From: Physcomitrium patens
Taxonomy: Eukaryota > Streptophyta > Bryopsida > Funariales > Funariaceae
Direction of reading: 5' to 3'
NCBI RefSeq assembly: GCF_000002425.4
Contig: NC_037269.1
Span: forward strand, 1,166,976 to 1,230,975
Length of the DNA: 64,000 nt
The notes below the pieces were generated by a model. The model made no database searches and was not told the origin of the DNA. It saw nothing but the letters and a program-made list of their open reading frames with translations. Shown here piece after piece: positions 47,216-60,049 of this stretch. The translations under genes and the position numbers were made by a program. Position 1 is the first letter of the stretch, and each line of letters opens with the position of its first letter.

Positions 47216-47823
47216 CTGCTGTCTTCTTGTAGTTTAATGTCGTCTTGGATCATTTAAGTTTGAGCTTTTATTTCATAAAAATGTGGAGCTTCTGAGGATT
47301 GGTTCGCATCTTGCATTGTGTTGTGTAAAACTGTTTTGGATGTAAAGATTAAACAGACCAAAAAGTTAACTTTACAAAAACAAAACTATAAAAGCTTTTA
47401 CCAGAAATTAATCTCAACCTGGATTTTTGAATGTCATGTGTGGCCATTTAAGATTATTAGTTTCATGTATATATTAATATATACAAATAACATTTCCTTA
47501 GAAAGTAACAATCATTTATTTGTATAATAATTTCAACTAATTAAATATTTTTTCTAAGGCTCCTAAATTCTTTTAATATTATTATTACTTGACAGGATTT
47601 ATATGGATAACACTTAATGAATCAAGCTTTCTTTTCTTTTCTTTTCTTCTGAGCTTTCTTGTTTGGATCATTATTGATCTAACCACATGAAAATATTCAG
47701 ACAAGTGACTTTAAAAATAATTCTAGAAATACATTGTTGTGCCTACATCAATTCTTTATATTAAATCCATTAAAACATATTCATTGAAATTGAAAGATTT
47801 TGTTGGAAATTTTACTGTGAATT

Positions 47824-47863
<40 letters not shown>

Positions 47864-50499
47864 TTTAATGTCTTTGTATTGGATCTCAAAAGCTACAATT
47901 ATTTCTTTAAAAAAAATCATCTAAATATAAAGATTTATATTTATAAAATGTTTGTGGTTCTAAATATGGTAAAAATATTTTTGAACAAGTATAATTATGT
48001 TTATTTTTTATTTTTTTTATTGTTCAATGCAATATCATTATGTAATCTTTGAAAATATATAATAGAAGATATATACCATTGTTGTATTAATTACATATAA
48101 ACTTACTATAATGTAGTTTAACAATAAGACTATTACAGCAACAACATCCCATATTAAACATACACCATTTTTTCTTTATGTGTAATTGTTTTTCTTTGGT
48201 GGATTTAGATTTCTATTAGAAAATTGCTAAAAAAATATAGTATTCATTGTTGTGATATTTCATTTGAAATATTTTTAGTTGCAAATATATTTACATTGAG
48301 AGGTACAGGAAGAAAAAAGAATTTATAAGCATCGATTCTTTTGAATTTTGAACTAATTTAAATGCATGAACTTTGATTGTTGCAGAACAAAACCATGTTT
48401 TTCTCCATTTGTTTATCTTCTCCCTTCCCATTTGCCATTCTCGTGGCATGGTGTTGGAGACTTGTTTGTTATTCACCACATTCGACAGTTTTAGGATTTT
48501 TGGTTATGATCTTGCAACTTTCAATGTTGTCCTTCATATCAATAATACAAATCAGGTTTAAGATGAGTGCAAACCATTGACATTAAGTTTCCACACAACT
48601 AATGACCATCTTTAAAGGTTTTATTATGGTCAATGTGAACAAATTCACGTCAAGGAGTCAGAAAAAGATACAATGACCTGCCTTAATATTGAGAAAATCA
48701 GCTCAAATTTTAAACATATGTAAAGCAAGGCGGCACCTCAAAAAATAAGTGAAAGTGAAATTGTCTAACAAACACAATTGCTTGACAAATTGAGCAATAG
48801 AAACCCCTAAACTACAAGCCCTCTGCCGTCATTAGTAGCCTCTAAGCCATTGTTGATCAACACCATGTCAAGCTTTTTAGACACTGCTGATCACTGGTCA
48901 CATCTATAATCAACAAATAATTAGTATTTTTAAAACAAGAAAAACATAAAAAATAAAAAAATATGTTCATTCATAAACTATCACAACTGCAGAAATTAAT
49001 AAACTAAGAAAATCATGTATGTATGTAACATACAATTTTTTTTAAAAAATGAATATGATTCATGATTTATTTAGATAAATAGAAAAATTGTAAAACTGAT
49101 GAGAAGGAAGATAAAAGGTTTTAAAAGAAAATACTTTTATTATATCTTTGGAAAATTTCTTAATAATATCAACTTGAAATAACTAAAAGAATTTTGATAC
49201 AAATTTTTTATGCAATAAATTAGATATTTAATAGAATTTTATTAAAAAGAAGCATGGTCAAATTTATAAATTAAAAAAAAATAAAAAAATATATAAATAT
49301 AAATCTAAGTTTTACTATGTTATGTAAAATTGCTGGTAAATAATTTAAACATAGTTATATAATAATAGAAGATTACATATATACATTACAAGAAATAAAA
49401 TCAATTATTTACTTAAGTTATGCAATCAAAATAATAATGATAAGAACTATAAATAAAATCTATAAAACATTATAATTTTTTTGGTTTGTAGTTTGTATAT
49501 CTATCAAATTAACGTTATCCTTGTAACGTTACAAAATTAATACTAAATCCAGGTTTTCAAAATAAAATTTCATTTCGCTTTGATTGGTATAATATTAAAA
49601 AAAATAAAATATAGAACTTTAAAGTAAAACAAATCTACAAACTATCTTTATTATTTTATTATATTTTTTTAAAAATATAATAAAGTAATATTTTAATATT
49701 AAAATTTGTTCCTCTCAACCTCATTATTTCTATCAAAACTATAAGCTCTGTTATATTATTTTTAAAAAAAAATTATTTTATTAATTTTTATATTTATATT
49801 AAGCTATAAAATCATTAATTTTTATTTTAGTAATAAAATGATTATAAATATTTATAATTAGAAGAAAGAATCATAAATATATATATATATATATATATAA
49901 ATATAATAAATGTATCTTTTATGTTTTTCCCAACTTGTTTCTTTCTATCTAATATCTATTTTATTATTTTATTTGATAAATTTTATCATTAGACAAAGTT
50001 AATTTTTTAATTTCTTGCCTTTGAATTAAAATATTTATTATTTATCACACATTCTATTTATATTTATTTTATAAAATCATCTTACTATGCCAAATTATCT
50101 TACAAGTATTTATATTTTTTACTCCATATTACTTCTTTTTCATCCATTCCTTCTATTGTACATATTTATTTTTATAATTTAGGAATCATCTCTTTATCTA
50201 CAAATATTTTATAGCAAGATCCTCAAAAATATTCTTTCAAATTTTAATTACAACAAATTTTATCCTTTATGAGTTTCAAATAATTTATTTCAAAGAACAA
50301 TTATTTAAATGTAATCTAATTCATAAAAAACTTTAAAAAAATTATAACTTAAATAATTACAATGATTATATTTAATGATTTTTAATTATATGGATAGAAG
50401 TATAATATTATTTTATCATATATTTAGAGACCTTAAGTTATTTTTTAAGTGATAAGTTTTCTTTTGCTTCTTTTGTATTCTACTATCATTTTTATTAAA

Positions 50500-50552
<53 letters not shown>

Positions 50553-52424
50553 TTTTATAATTAAAATAATATATTATAATATGTCTTATTATAATATGTA
50601 TAAAATAAGAAATTTTAGTAAGTACATAAATTAAATTATAATTTAGCTTTATATTCATATATAGTCTAATAGATATATATTATAATACAAAATAGATTCA
50701 AGCTAAAACATTACAAAACCATATTGCTTAATAAATAACTTTAAATCATTTCAAATAATAAAAGATCTAATTTAAGTATTTATTATATTTTATAATTAAT
50801 TAAATTATATATTTATCAATATTTTATTTATAATATTAATTTTTTAAAGAAGAATGTTAAATGAATTCCAACAATTGTTAAGTTGATCATCAAAAATTAA
50901 AAAATAGATTGTCAAGGTGTACTTTTTTATTATAACTATTATTAAAAGATGAATTATAATAACCATGGTTATTTGTTGTATAAAAATTATACAATTATAA
51001 AAATATAATTAGCAAAAAAACTTCAAAATTGACAATACAATGATATATGTTTATAATGTTTATTACAACTCTAAATTTGTGCATCGTATTATACTTTAAC
51101 AATCTTAATTTTACATTTCTCCATTGATATATCTATTATTTGGATAAGAAATAAAGAAACATCAACCACTTTGAGATTGTTCTATTCCAAAATAAAAAAA
51201 TCTACTCAATATGAATCTTTTACTAAAAGAATCATTTGATACATTTGAAAATATAAAAAAAAGCTTAGATAGATTTATACATGCCCATAATTATGTTGTT
51301 TATTGACAATGCTTTGATAGAAGCTGCATTGTCTTTAAAAAAGATAGAGGTTGCTCTTATAGTAGATTTAATGTCAACATAGTGTAGCATTGGATCTTAG
51401 CTATGTAATTAACAAGTTATATATTTGAGCCTTATATATGTAGTTTATATATTAACAAATAATAATACTTATTAATTTGAAATAGGAGTTATAGTTATAA
51501 TTATCTTGCATTTCTGAGAAGACATTCTATTATTCATTGCTCGCAACATATACAAAAAGTATTAAATACTCATATGCTTGCTATGATAGTAGTTCCAAAG
51601 AATATTGTCATTGCATTATATTAAAGGAAGCCTACAAGTTATGTTGTTGTATATATTGTCTATAATAAGTACAAATGTCTTTGTGAATTTAATCTTTATA
51701 ATCATTTTTTTCTTTTTATTTTAATATAAAATCTTTGTGACATTATATATCAATACATATATAAATATAATTGGACATATAAAGTTAATAAACTATTTTT
51801 GTCTATCATAGATGTATATAATTTACAAAAAGATTTTTATATAGCATAATTATAAATTATAAATATAAAATAAATATATTTAGAATGTCTATGCTCCATA
51901 TTATATATATCAAAAGTTTTAACACATCTTTTATAATTATGGTTATATTTCTTTAAGAAAGAACCTAAATAATCTTTTATTAGAAGTTGATACAATCTAT
52001 TCAATGAAATTCAATCTATCAACATTGATATTGGCATACACTTGGTATTAATAAATACCATTAAAGATGTTTTTTTAACATCCATAGTTTTGTTTTTTAT
52101 TTGAAACATTCAAAAAAAATATTGACCAATTAAAAGAAATATTTTCTTTTTAAAATAAATGATAGTTGGTCCAACTTTCTTATAAAATAAATCAAGCTGG
52201 TGAATTTTTTTATAAAGAATTTTATATATATTTTTGAACTATTTTTATAAAAATATGGATTTTATACAAAATAATTCAAAAAATCTTAATCAAATGATAT
52301 TTTTTATTTAATTATCAAGGATACAAATCACAAATAAAAAAAACTTTATTACATTCTTATGTCAGTCAAAAAGAATAAATATTTATTTAAAATTAGTATA
52401 ATATTAAAATTAGAATAACTATTG
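47216..52424. repeat. AT-rich intergenic/repeat region
   Basis: About 5 kb of very AT-rich DNA with several (AT)n tracts (about 47828-47855, 49877-49898, 50501-50551). No coding domain is recognised; open frames here are composition artefacts. Confidence 0.55.
50501..50551. repeat. (TA)n microsatellite
   Basis: About 25 uninterrupted TA units, the longest in the window together with 53564-53604. Confidence 0.95.
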
Positions 52425-52617
52425 TTAAAGATAAGAAGATAAAAGATCATGAAGACTAAATTAAAAATTAGAGAGATATTGACAAGAGTGAAGAAGGCAT
52501 CACTCTTATTTCTATATACTATCTAACTAAGAACTATGTAGCAACATTATATAAGACCTTCAACATATATCCAACTTGCACAACACTTGACAAATTTATG
52601 AGACAAGTTTCACATAT
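52425..52617 (-). repeat. Old family B LTR, left half (minus), interrupted by element D
   Basis: The block TTGACAAGAGTGAAGAAGGC...CTCTTATTTCTATATACTATCTAACTAAGAACTA matches the minus-oriented family B LTR near 13755-13810. It runs to CATAT at 52613-52617, which is one copy of the target duplication of element D. The second half of the same LTR resumes at 61145. Confidence 0.7.
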
Positions 52618-53561
52618 TATGAATCAACAAATTGACTCACTAGTTATTTTAAGACAAAATAATGCATGTAGAGTGAAAAAAATGAATTTTTAGGTGAAGA
52701 TGTGCTTAGAGGATATTAAATGAAGGAAAATAGTATTAATGGAGAAGAACTGGAGTCTTAATAAATCTTAGACGTAATTATTTTAGTTGATTTAGGATTT
52801 TTACTTATTATTGAGCAGTGAGTAGTAGTATTAAGATCAATATCTATATTGACCTTTTATCTATATGTTTTACTTATAAAAAACTATAAATATTATTTAA
52901 TAATTAGAAGAAGCATGAAAAAGAACCTCATATCTTTTTAGTTATTTATCAAGAAAATAGGATTTATAGTAGATTTAAATAGATTTTATTACTATAAAAA
53001 GTATCAAGATAAGAAAATATAGCTTCAACTTGATTTTAATATTATAAAAATATTTTAGGAATTTTTAGAATTTATTTAGAATTTTTTAGGTATTTTTAGA
53101 GTAATTTTTAAGACTTTTGTAAAAATGAATTTTAGCACTTCGGAAGCCATTATGAAGAAATGGAGTAAGATTTGAAGGCCACATTAGGCTTTTAGGCTAA
53201 TTGGATGTTTTTAAATACCATAGTGAAGTCAAAAATGCAAAATTATAGAACTTACTAGTAGAAAATAGGAGGACCAACAACTAGTATAGTTCTTATAAGA
53301 AGGGAGGTGCACAAGTCTCATATAGGTTGTAGTACCTTGAAGGTAGTTAGGAAGATAAGACTAAGGCCTCATGGCCTCCCTTAAAGCCCCATATACACTA
53401 CTTGTGAGCCTTGGTGAGGCTCGAATTTGTGATCTCTTAAACAAATTATTCTCGAGGTAAAATTATTTACTTATTTTTTTATTTATTTACTTGTTATTTT
53501 TCAATCTTTCATAACTTACTCAAAGTAACTTAGATTTATATGTTTCTTATACCATTGGAAA

Positions 53562-53606
<45 letters not shown>

Positions 53607-53821
53607 CAATTTTTATTTTTTATAGGATAAAAAATAAATGATCATATTGTGACTATATTTATAGTATACAATTGCTTGATTGCACTTGTTTTACTTATTT
53701 TGTGCTTTGTTTTTTTTTGTTGTTGTTGTTTTTGCTACCTTGACTTCACAACACCTATTACAAGCAATTCTTAATTGAGGCCATTTTGTAATTGGATTAA
53801 GAAGTAAATTTTACATTCACA
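52618..53821 (+). repeat. Element D 5' LTR
   Basis: Long direct repeat of 60050-61144. Nearly identical blocks include GGTGAAGATGTGCTTAGAGGATATTAAATGAAGG (about 52695) and its counterpart at about 60129. It ends ATTCACA at 53821. The start TATG at 52618 is probably a worn TGTG, as in the right copy. About 1.2 kb. It carries an (AT)n tract (53564-53604) and a segment (about 53276-53320) that the right LTR lacks. Directly inside, TTTTGGTGTATTTGCC could be a decayed primer-binding site. Confidence 0.8.
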
Positions 53822-54512
53822 TTTTGGTGTATTTGCCAAGAGGGAGCTTTGTAAACTCTATAATAGTGGTAACTTGGGGTCTAGCTTAGTTGGAATTTTG
53901 AGTCTTTTCTCTGATGTAATATTGAGATGTTTGATTTTGATTACTTTTGAGTTATATAGAATTAGTGAGTACCATTCCATACTTGGGTCGGTATTTTTTT
54001 TGGTGGACTCAAGAGCCATATTATTTCAGACCATTACATGATTGATTACTTCCTTACATAAGGCTTGCATTGCAGTATTCGTCATATAAAGTTGGGCACC
54101 TACTAGAAACTATTGGTACTTTCTTTCTACATGTTGGATGTCTACAGTACAGAGGTATATTTTACATTTTGCTTGTGATGTTATAACGATCTCTATCAAA
54201 TAGTCTAGTGATGTTCAAAATAAAATAGGTGTAATATTGCCTCCTTTGGAAATTGTCTTTACATCTTGTATCTCTAGTATGGCCCAAAAGTTAAGGTAGA
54301 TGTTATTGGTATTGTATCTAATCTTTGTTTATAATGGCTTTTTGGATATGAGTGTAGTCGATAGTTTCTTTTTTTGCCATATAAATCTTGATCAAAGGCT
54401 TTTGGATGTTTTGTCATTATGAAGATTGGTTGGGATGTTTTGATATGGTTAGTTGTCCTTGGACTCGATTGTGTCTTCTCGCTCTAGATTGTAGACTTTA
54501 GTCGGTCTTGCT
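53822..54512. mobile_element. Element D leader region
   Basis: Internal sequence between the 5' LTR and the end of the antisense ORF. No sense gag frame is recognisable on the plus strand. The minus strand may carry a low-complexity extension of the antisense frame. Confidence 0.45.
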
Positions 54513-55980
54513 TATTTATGCATCTTGACTGGTTTTGGAATGAAGATATTACAAACATGATGTGTAGTACTTTTGTAATGATTGCATTGAATGGACATAT
54601 TACTATATTCTATATGATATTTCATTTGTATTCCATCCATGAATGATATTCTTACTTTGGTCGGTAGTTTGTCCATATCTTTTATTAAAATACATACTCG
54701 AGGATCGATTGCTTTTTCCCTGTAATTATTTTTGGTGTCTATCCATATGACTTCTACAAATTGATTGGTAATTTTTTATAAGATTTGTCCACAATAAAGT
54801 GGATAGTGATTGGAATATTAGATGGAGGATTTTTAGGCACATTCTCTGAATACTTGTGGTATTGGATTGTGATAAATATGCCCAATTAGGACCTATCAAC
54901 GTATGTAATTTGTATTATCTTGTAGTCTTTAGAGGGTGGTAGAAGATAATTAATTGTTTTGATGCTATTTTGCATTAACTTGGGATTTCCTAGCTCTTAG
55001 GGTGTGATTCCACATACTTTCAAGATGGAATTTGTATTTGGTTTTAGCTTACTTATGATGTAACTTAGATCTTCCTCTATTGTTGCATAGTGAGTCAGTC
55101 TAAGTTGAGGGTGGGCTTGAATAAATTGTTTAGTGTTCTCCCATCATGACTTTAAGAGTTGTTTGAGGTTGTGGTGGACTTGCACTACAAAGTTGTGTAA
55201 TATTGTTTCTAGCTCTAAAGTTTTATTAGCAACATTCTTCTCTATGAAAGGTTTAAGGGGTAGAGGTGCTATAATTTTTGAGGCAAGATGGAGCTATTCT
55301 ATACCAAGATGATTGTTTGCTGCGATCTGTGCCTCTATTGTTGTAGCTAGTGTTTCCATGACCTCCTGGTGTTTGAAGACTATTATCCATTCTATGTTCT
55401 TTTTGTATATAGAGGCCTCTCCGCCATTGATATTTTGTATGATTGTCTATTCTATTTCTTATAGCCGAATTTTTTTCTCATATGGTTGCATAAGGTCTTT
55501 GTTGTATAATTTATATCATTATGTGGTGGTATGATCTGAGTTTGCGTTTGAGAAGTAGAATGCTTGGAATTGAAAACTACCCATAGACATTCTTATAGAT
55601 GTACCCGGACTATTGAAGTTGTCTTTTGTATTATTATATTTCACAAGGAGTTATGGAGAGCTTATCTATTAGTTTGCATTCTTTGTCTAAAATACTTAGT
55701 ATTGTTGTTTTGTTATAAGCTCATCTCCAACTTCTACTTCTTCTCTCATATATTTGTTATTATAATCGTTCTTGCTCTATGTTGATTCCACGCCATATTT
55801 TCGATAGGATTGTTCATTGTAGCTCTACTCTAATGTAGGTCCTTTTTTAGGAGTTGTGCCTACTTTTGTTCGTTCTCTATTCTGACTAGTGTTTCTTTTT
55901 AATATTATCTTGGTACTAATTCCTATATTTTGGCAGTTTTTTGGATCTAATTTCTTAAATTTTTTGACTATGTTACTCAT
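54513..55980 (-). pseudogene. Antisense ORF in element D, DUF4283-like with zinc-knuckle-like end
   Basis: On the minus strand an ATG at 55980 (MSNIVKKFKKLDPKNC) opens a frame readable down to about 54513, with a few stops and at least two frame changes. Most stops could be CAA/CAG/TGG changed to TAA/TAG/TGA. The middle (about 54750-55470) is a coherent helical stretch (METLATTIEAQIAANN; LPLKPFIEKNVANKTLEL). The end contains KSYG*TPK, then PRVCILIKDMDKLPTKVRI, then IEYSNMSIQCNHYKSTTHH. That order matches the end of DUF4283 regions (a predicted nucleic-acid binding domain in plant retroelement proteins) followed by a zinc knuckle. One expected Cys is Tyr. It sits where sense gag would be and is divergent from the sense pol that starts just right of it. 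No other strand-consistent explanation is visible; it could still be an old inserted piece of another element. Confidence 0.55.
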
Positions 55981-56039
55981 TGTAATGGCAATCTCTACTG
56001 ATGCCTAAGACAAACGAAGGAGAAGTTAGGCCTTAATAT

Positions 56040-57090
56040 AAGTGGTTCTACTTTCTAAATAATTAACATAGCTAATTAAAGATAAAACACCCCTTTGTGC
56101 TAAATTAATAGATGTAGGATAATAACCAATAGTAAAAAATATTCTTTTACTTTTTTAGTTATTCATATGCATCCAAGTAAGAATTCTTATCCATTACTAC
56201 TAAGTAGACCTTGGCCAAGGGTGGCTAAATCAAAAATTGATCAAAGTCGAAAAAATCCCATATCATTTATAGTCCTAAATTTTTTTTATAAAATCTTCAT
56301 TCAACTCCAAGGATTACCATTAGAAAGAATTCCTATTAATTTTGATGAAGATGAACCTCACACTCATCAATCTAAAGGAGAATTGAAGAAAAAAATAAGA
56401 TTTGCTCATTTGGAAGAAAATGAGTGGATTCAATACAAGATAGTGAAACCTACTTCACTCAGTTGCATGGGCCTCGAATTATACAATTGAGAAGATGATG
56501 GGAAATTTATCCAATGATTAGTAAAACACCCTAATTTAAGTAGAGATGAAGTAATGAATGTCAACTTTATAGATAGTTTTTTTACTTGGCAAAAATTTGA
56601 AGGAGAAGTTAATTTAGCAACTTTAGTGGATGATATAAAAATTGAAGACGTCTTTAGGATGAACTTTGATGGCATTTAAGGCCAAGAATTAGAAGACATT
56701 ATTGAAGAATTTGACCTTAATTTCCCTCTACAATTTATACAAACTTTTAGTGGTCTTATAGCTAGAAATGATATGGCCATCTACCCACTAATACCAAATG
56801 ATTTGTATAGAAGTCCCACAAAACAATCTCATGTATACAACCTTGACTATAAATTAATAGATGTGTCTTTGGAGAATGAAGATCCAAAACTCATCAAAGT
56901 GAGAATTCAATTAAAAAAGGATGAGTTAACAAGTTACAAATCATTAATCATGGAGTATAGAGATGTATTTACTTGGTCCTATAAAGACATTAAGGGCATA
57001 TCTCTTAAGATAATCCAACATCATATTCTACTCTTTTTTAATTCAATTTCTATGAGACAGAAAGAAGAACAATATCGTATGTCTTCTTAG
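56040..57090 (+). pseudogene. Element D protease end and RT start
   Basis: Sense strand. A retropepsin-like LIDVG lies near 56105, then YPLLLSRPWPRVAKSK at about 56185, equivalent to the LLGRPW motif at the protease end in non-chromovirus Ty3/gypsy elements. A linker follows with many Glu/Asp. Then EYRDVFTWSYKDIKGI (about 56960), the typical entry to gypsy RT, and a RQKEEQYRM block. Stops and frame changes occur. The RT finger region that should follow is absent. Confidence 0.7.
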
Positions 57091-57960
57091 ATTTATTACA
57101 CAAATGAATGACAATGTTCATTGATGATTTTAGCACCCATTCTTCTAAGAAAATACATCAAAATTGTGTAAGGGCTAATCTTCAAAGATATAGAAGAGCT
57201 CGGATTGCATTAAATTGTAACAAAATATTCCCAGCAATTCAAAAGGGAGTTCTACTATGATATGTGGTGTCAAAAAAGGGTAGAGAATCAGATCTAGAAA
57301 AGGTCAAAGTTATTATAAGATTAAAACCTTCTTCCATGGTAAAAGATGTATAAAGGACTATGGGATATATAGGGTGGTATCAGATAGTCATACAAGACTA
57401 TGCTATACTTTCTATATCCATAACTTAACTAATACAAAAAGAGATGAAGTTTGAATGGAATAAAAAATGCCAAGAAGCATTTGATATCCTCAAAGAGAAA
57501 CTTAGTACCTTTTCTATCTTAAGACCACCAAATTTGTCATTGCCCTTCAATGTGCTTTGTGATGCTTCATCCGTAGCAATAGAAAGTACCTTATATCAAG
57601 CAAGTGGGGAAAAAGACAAACACTATCCTATAATTTTTGCAAGTAGGTAATTGAATCTTGCAAAAAAGAATTATACTACCACAGAACGGGAATGCCTGGC
57701 CATAGTTTTTTTTGTCAAGAAGTTTAGACACTACCTTCTTCTAAACTCAGTAGTATTTTTTGTAGACTACATGGTGATCAAATACCTAGTTAATAAGGTA
57801 GATTTGAATGATAGACTTACAAGATAGATGCTTCTACTAGAAGAATTTGATTATATAATAGAATATAAGCTTGAAAAGATGTACAAGCAAGCATACCATT
57901 TATCTAGATTTTCAAAACAAATTGGTGAAGCTCTAATTGATGACAGCTTCATAGATAAAA
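57091..57960 (+). pseudogene. Element D RT (palm to thumb) and RNase H
   Basis: The catalytic box reads MFIDDF (about 57114) soon after the RT start. About 80-100 residues of fingers and palm are missing between them. Then come a VSKKG block (about 57270), a degraded thumb, and the frame at 57444-57650 (EWNKKCQEAFDILKEKLST; FNVLCDASSVAI; FASR). RNase H blocks KKNYTTTERECLAIVFFVKKFRHYL (about 57665) and FDYIIEYKLEKMYKQAYHLSR follow. Relatives by motif are Athila/Tat-like non-chromoviruses. Non-functional. Confidence 0.7.
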
Positions 57961-58079
57961 CCTTCTTTATTATTTCAACCACTCCCATTGAATTAATTAT
58001 ATTGAAGAGGTTCATCTTAATTGATTATATTCCCATTGAATTCAATTCCCATTGAATTAATTTCTAAGTTTTTGACAAC

Positions 58080-59295
58080 TCAAGCCATGCCTTCTCATTT
58101 TTCTAAAATAAAATGTAAGTAGGTAAAAATCAATAATAGATACTTTGCCATAATTGAAGTCAAATTATATAGACATGGAATTGATGAGATGTTAAGGAGG
58201 TGTGTGATGGGCAAAGAAATTCTTTCCATTCTATTGGCATGTCATGATAGTACATGTGGGAGACATTTTTTAAGAACCTTAATCAACCAAAAAAAACCTT
58301 AAAGATAGCTATTATTGGCCTATATTATTCAAAGTTACCCATAGATATACCAAGACTTGTGATGCATGTCAATGATTTGTTAGGAATGACTTAAAGATGA
58401 GTCTCCTTTTCCATGTGTCTCTATCTTTAGTTTCTTTTAAGAAATAGAGAATTGATTATATTGAAGAGGTTCATCTTAATTCTACTAGTGGTATAAAATA
58501 CATAGTGGTAGCAATTGAATATTTGACCAAGTGGGCTTAGGCAAAGGTAATTAAAGCCAACGATGCCAAACAAGTTGTAAAATTCTTCTATGAACAGATC
58601 ATTATTAGATTTGGATGTCTAAAAATTTTAATTAGTAATAGAAGCTAGCATTTTTTAAATAAAGTGATAGAAGACTTGGTCAATTAATTTAAAATTGACC
58701 ATAGAAAAACTATTCCTTATCACCCTTAAATCAACAGACATATGAAAAAGGCCAATTAAACCTTGGTTAATATTCTAAAAAAATGGTGATAACATTCAAA
58801 TAAGATTGGAATACAAAGCTTCTTGCAACCTTATGGGCTTATAAAATAATATTTAAAGTAACAACCCAAACAACCCTATTTTCTATAGTTTATAGCATAG
58901 AAGCAATTTTATCAATCGAGTTTAAAATTTCTTCCCTTTATATTGCATTGACCAAAAGATTGTCAACTAAATAATCTATAATTGATAGGCTAGAATGATT
59001 ATAAGGTCTAAATGAAGCCAGAAGATAATGTGTTCAATATATAGAGGCAATTCAAAGAAGAAGAAAAATTACCTTTGATAAATGATACAAGGTTAGAATC
59101 TTGAAGCCTAGCATATTGATCTTCTTATAAGATACTAAAAGATTAGGCTTCTCAAAAAAATTTGATGCTGTATAGTTAGGCCCCTACTTGATTAAAGAAG
59201 TCTTTTCAAATAATTTAGTTTGGTTACAAATACTCAATGGAGAAGATTTTTCTATCAAGACATTTAAAAATAGATGTAAAGAATATAAAATGTGA
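58080..59295 (+). pseudogene. Element D integrase
   Basis: The zinc-module region has LACHDSTCGRHF (about 58240) and CDAC (about 58360). The core has D in the YIEEVHLNSTSG context (about 58460), VAIEYLTKWA, a second acidic position altered (LISNRS for SDR/NG, about 58630) and an E in the YHPQINRHMKKANQT block, where E is replaced by K or lost. The C-terminal GPYLIKEV module is at about 59190. Many stops; inactive. Confidence 0.65.
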
Positions 59296-60049
59296 TTTTC
59301 ATCATACACATGGTCAAATAACTCATCCTTAAATTCACCTTTATTCAACCCTATAAGTGACAAATCATCAAGATTAGATAGAATTTAAAAAGATAAAATA
59401 TTAGAATTAAAGATAAGCTATAATTGTATTCATTTGTCTTCCCTTCTTTTAATTTAATTCTCTCATAAAAAAATCACAAATATTCTAAATTAAAAAAAAA
59501 AATACTTAATTAAACTCTTTTTACTTAATTTTTGAATGTCTAAAAAAAAAAATAGGTTTTATGAGTGTGTGTTATAGTAAACATCCAAAAATTATAGAAG
59601 TATTGGTCATGTGAGAGGTTGTTAAGTGAGTGTCTCAGATTTGAATCTGGTTGGAAAAATGGGCTATTCCAATGAGCTAGTATTAGTGCAGGAAAGACCA
59701 ATGTTGTACACTCAATAGATACGTAGGCCTTACAGGCTTAATATTAAAATACTCTTATAATAAAGAAAAGTCCTAAAATACCACTTTTTTAATCCTTAGC
59801 CTTAGTTCTATTTTTTTTTTCTAAAATTTTTAGTTTTTTAAAAGTTAATTTTGAATTTATTCTATCTTCTTTGTTTATATCTGTAAAACAGAACTTATTT
59901 TAATTTTCTTAGATTAGTCACAATTCACTCACTTTTGTATTAGATAGTTATTAAAACCTTTCATAGACAAAGCCTCTTTTTATTCAATAGCATTATAAAA
60001 GGTTGACTCTAGATTCTTCTCCTTTGTAAGTCATTCCAGATAGTGGCCA
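59296..60049 (+). mobile_element. Element D 3' untranslated internal region
   Basis: Non-coding, AT-rich. No clear polypurine tract is left directly before the 3' LTR. No domain seen. Confidence 0.5.

Noticed and set aside
50416..50658. Open frames across the long (TA)n tract
   Set aside because: Simple-repeat translation of Tyr-Ile units; not coding.
53395..53450. Direct-repeat-rich sequence resembling a tRNA or SINE tail in the element D LTR
   Set aside because: Present in both LTRs at the same place and without A/B box spacing; part of the LTR.
55313..55785. Two plus-strand 73-codon frames in element D
   Set aside because: Hydrophobic, T-rich shadows of the purine-rich antisense frame on the minus strand.
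59600..59660. Possible tRNA-like box (AGATTTGAATCTGG)
   Set aside because: No matching A box and no foldable cloverleaf around it; it lies in the element D 3' region.
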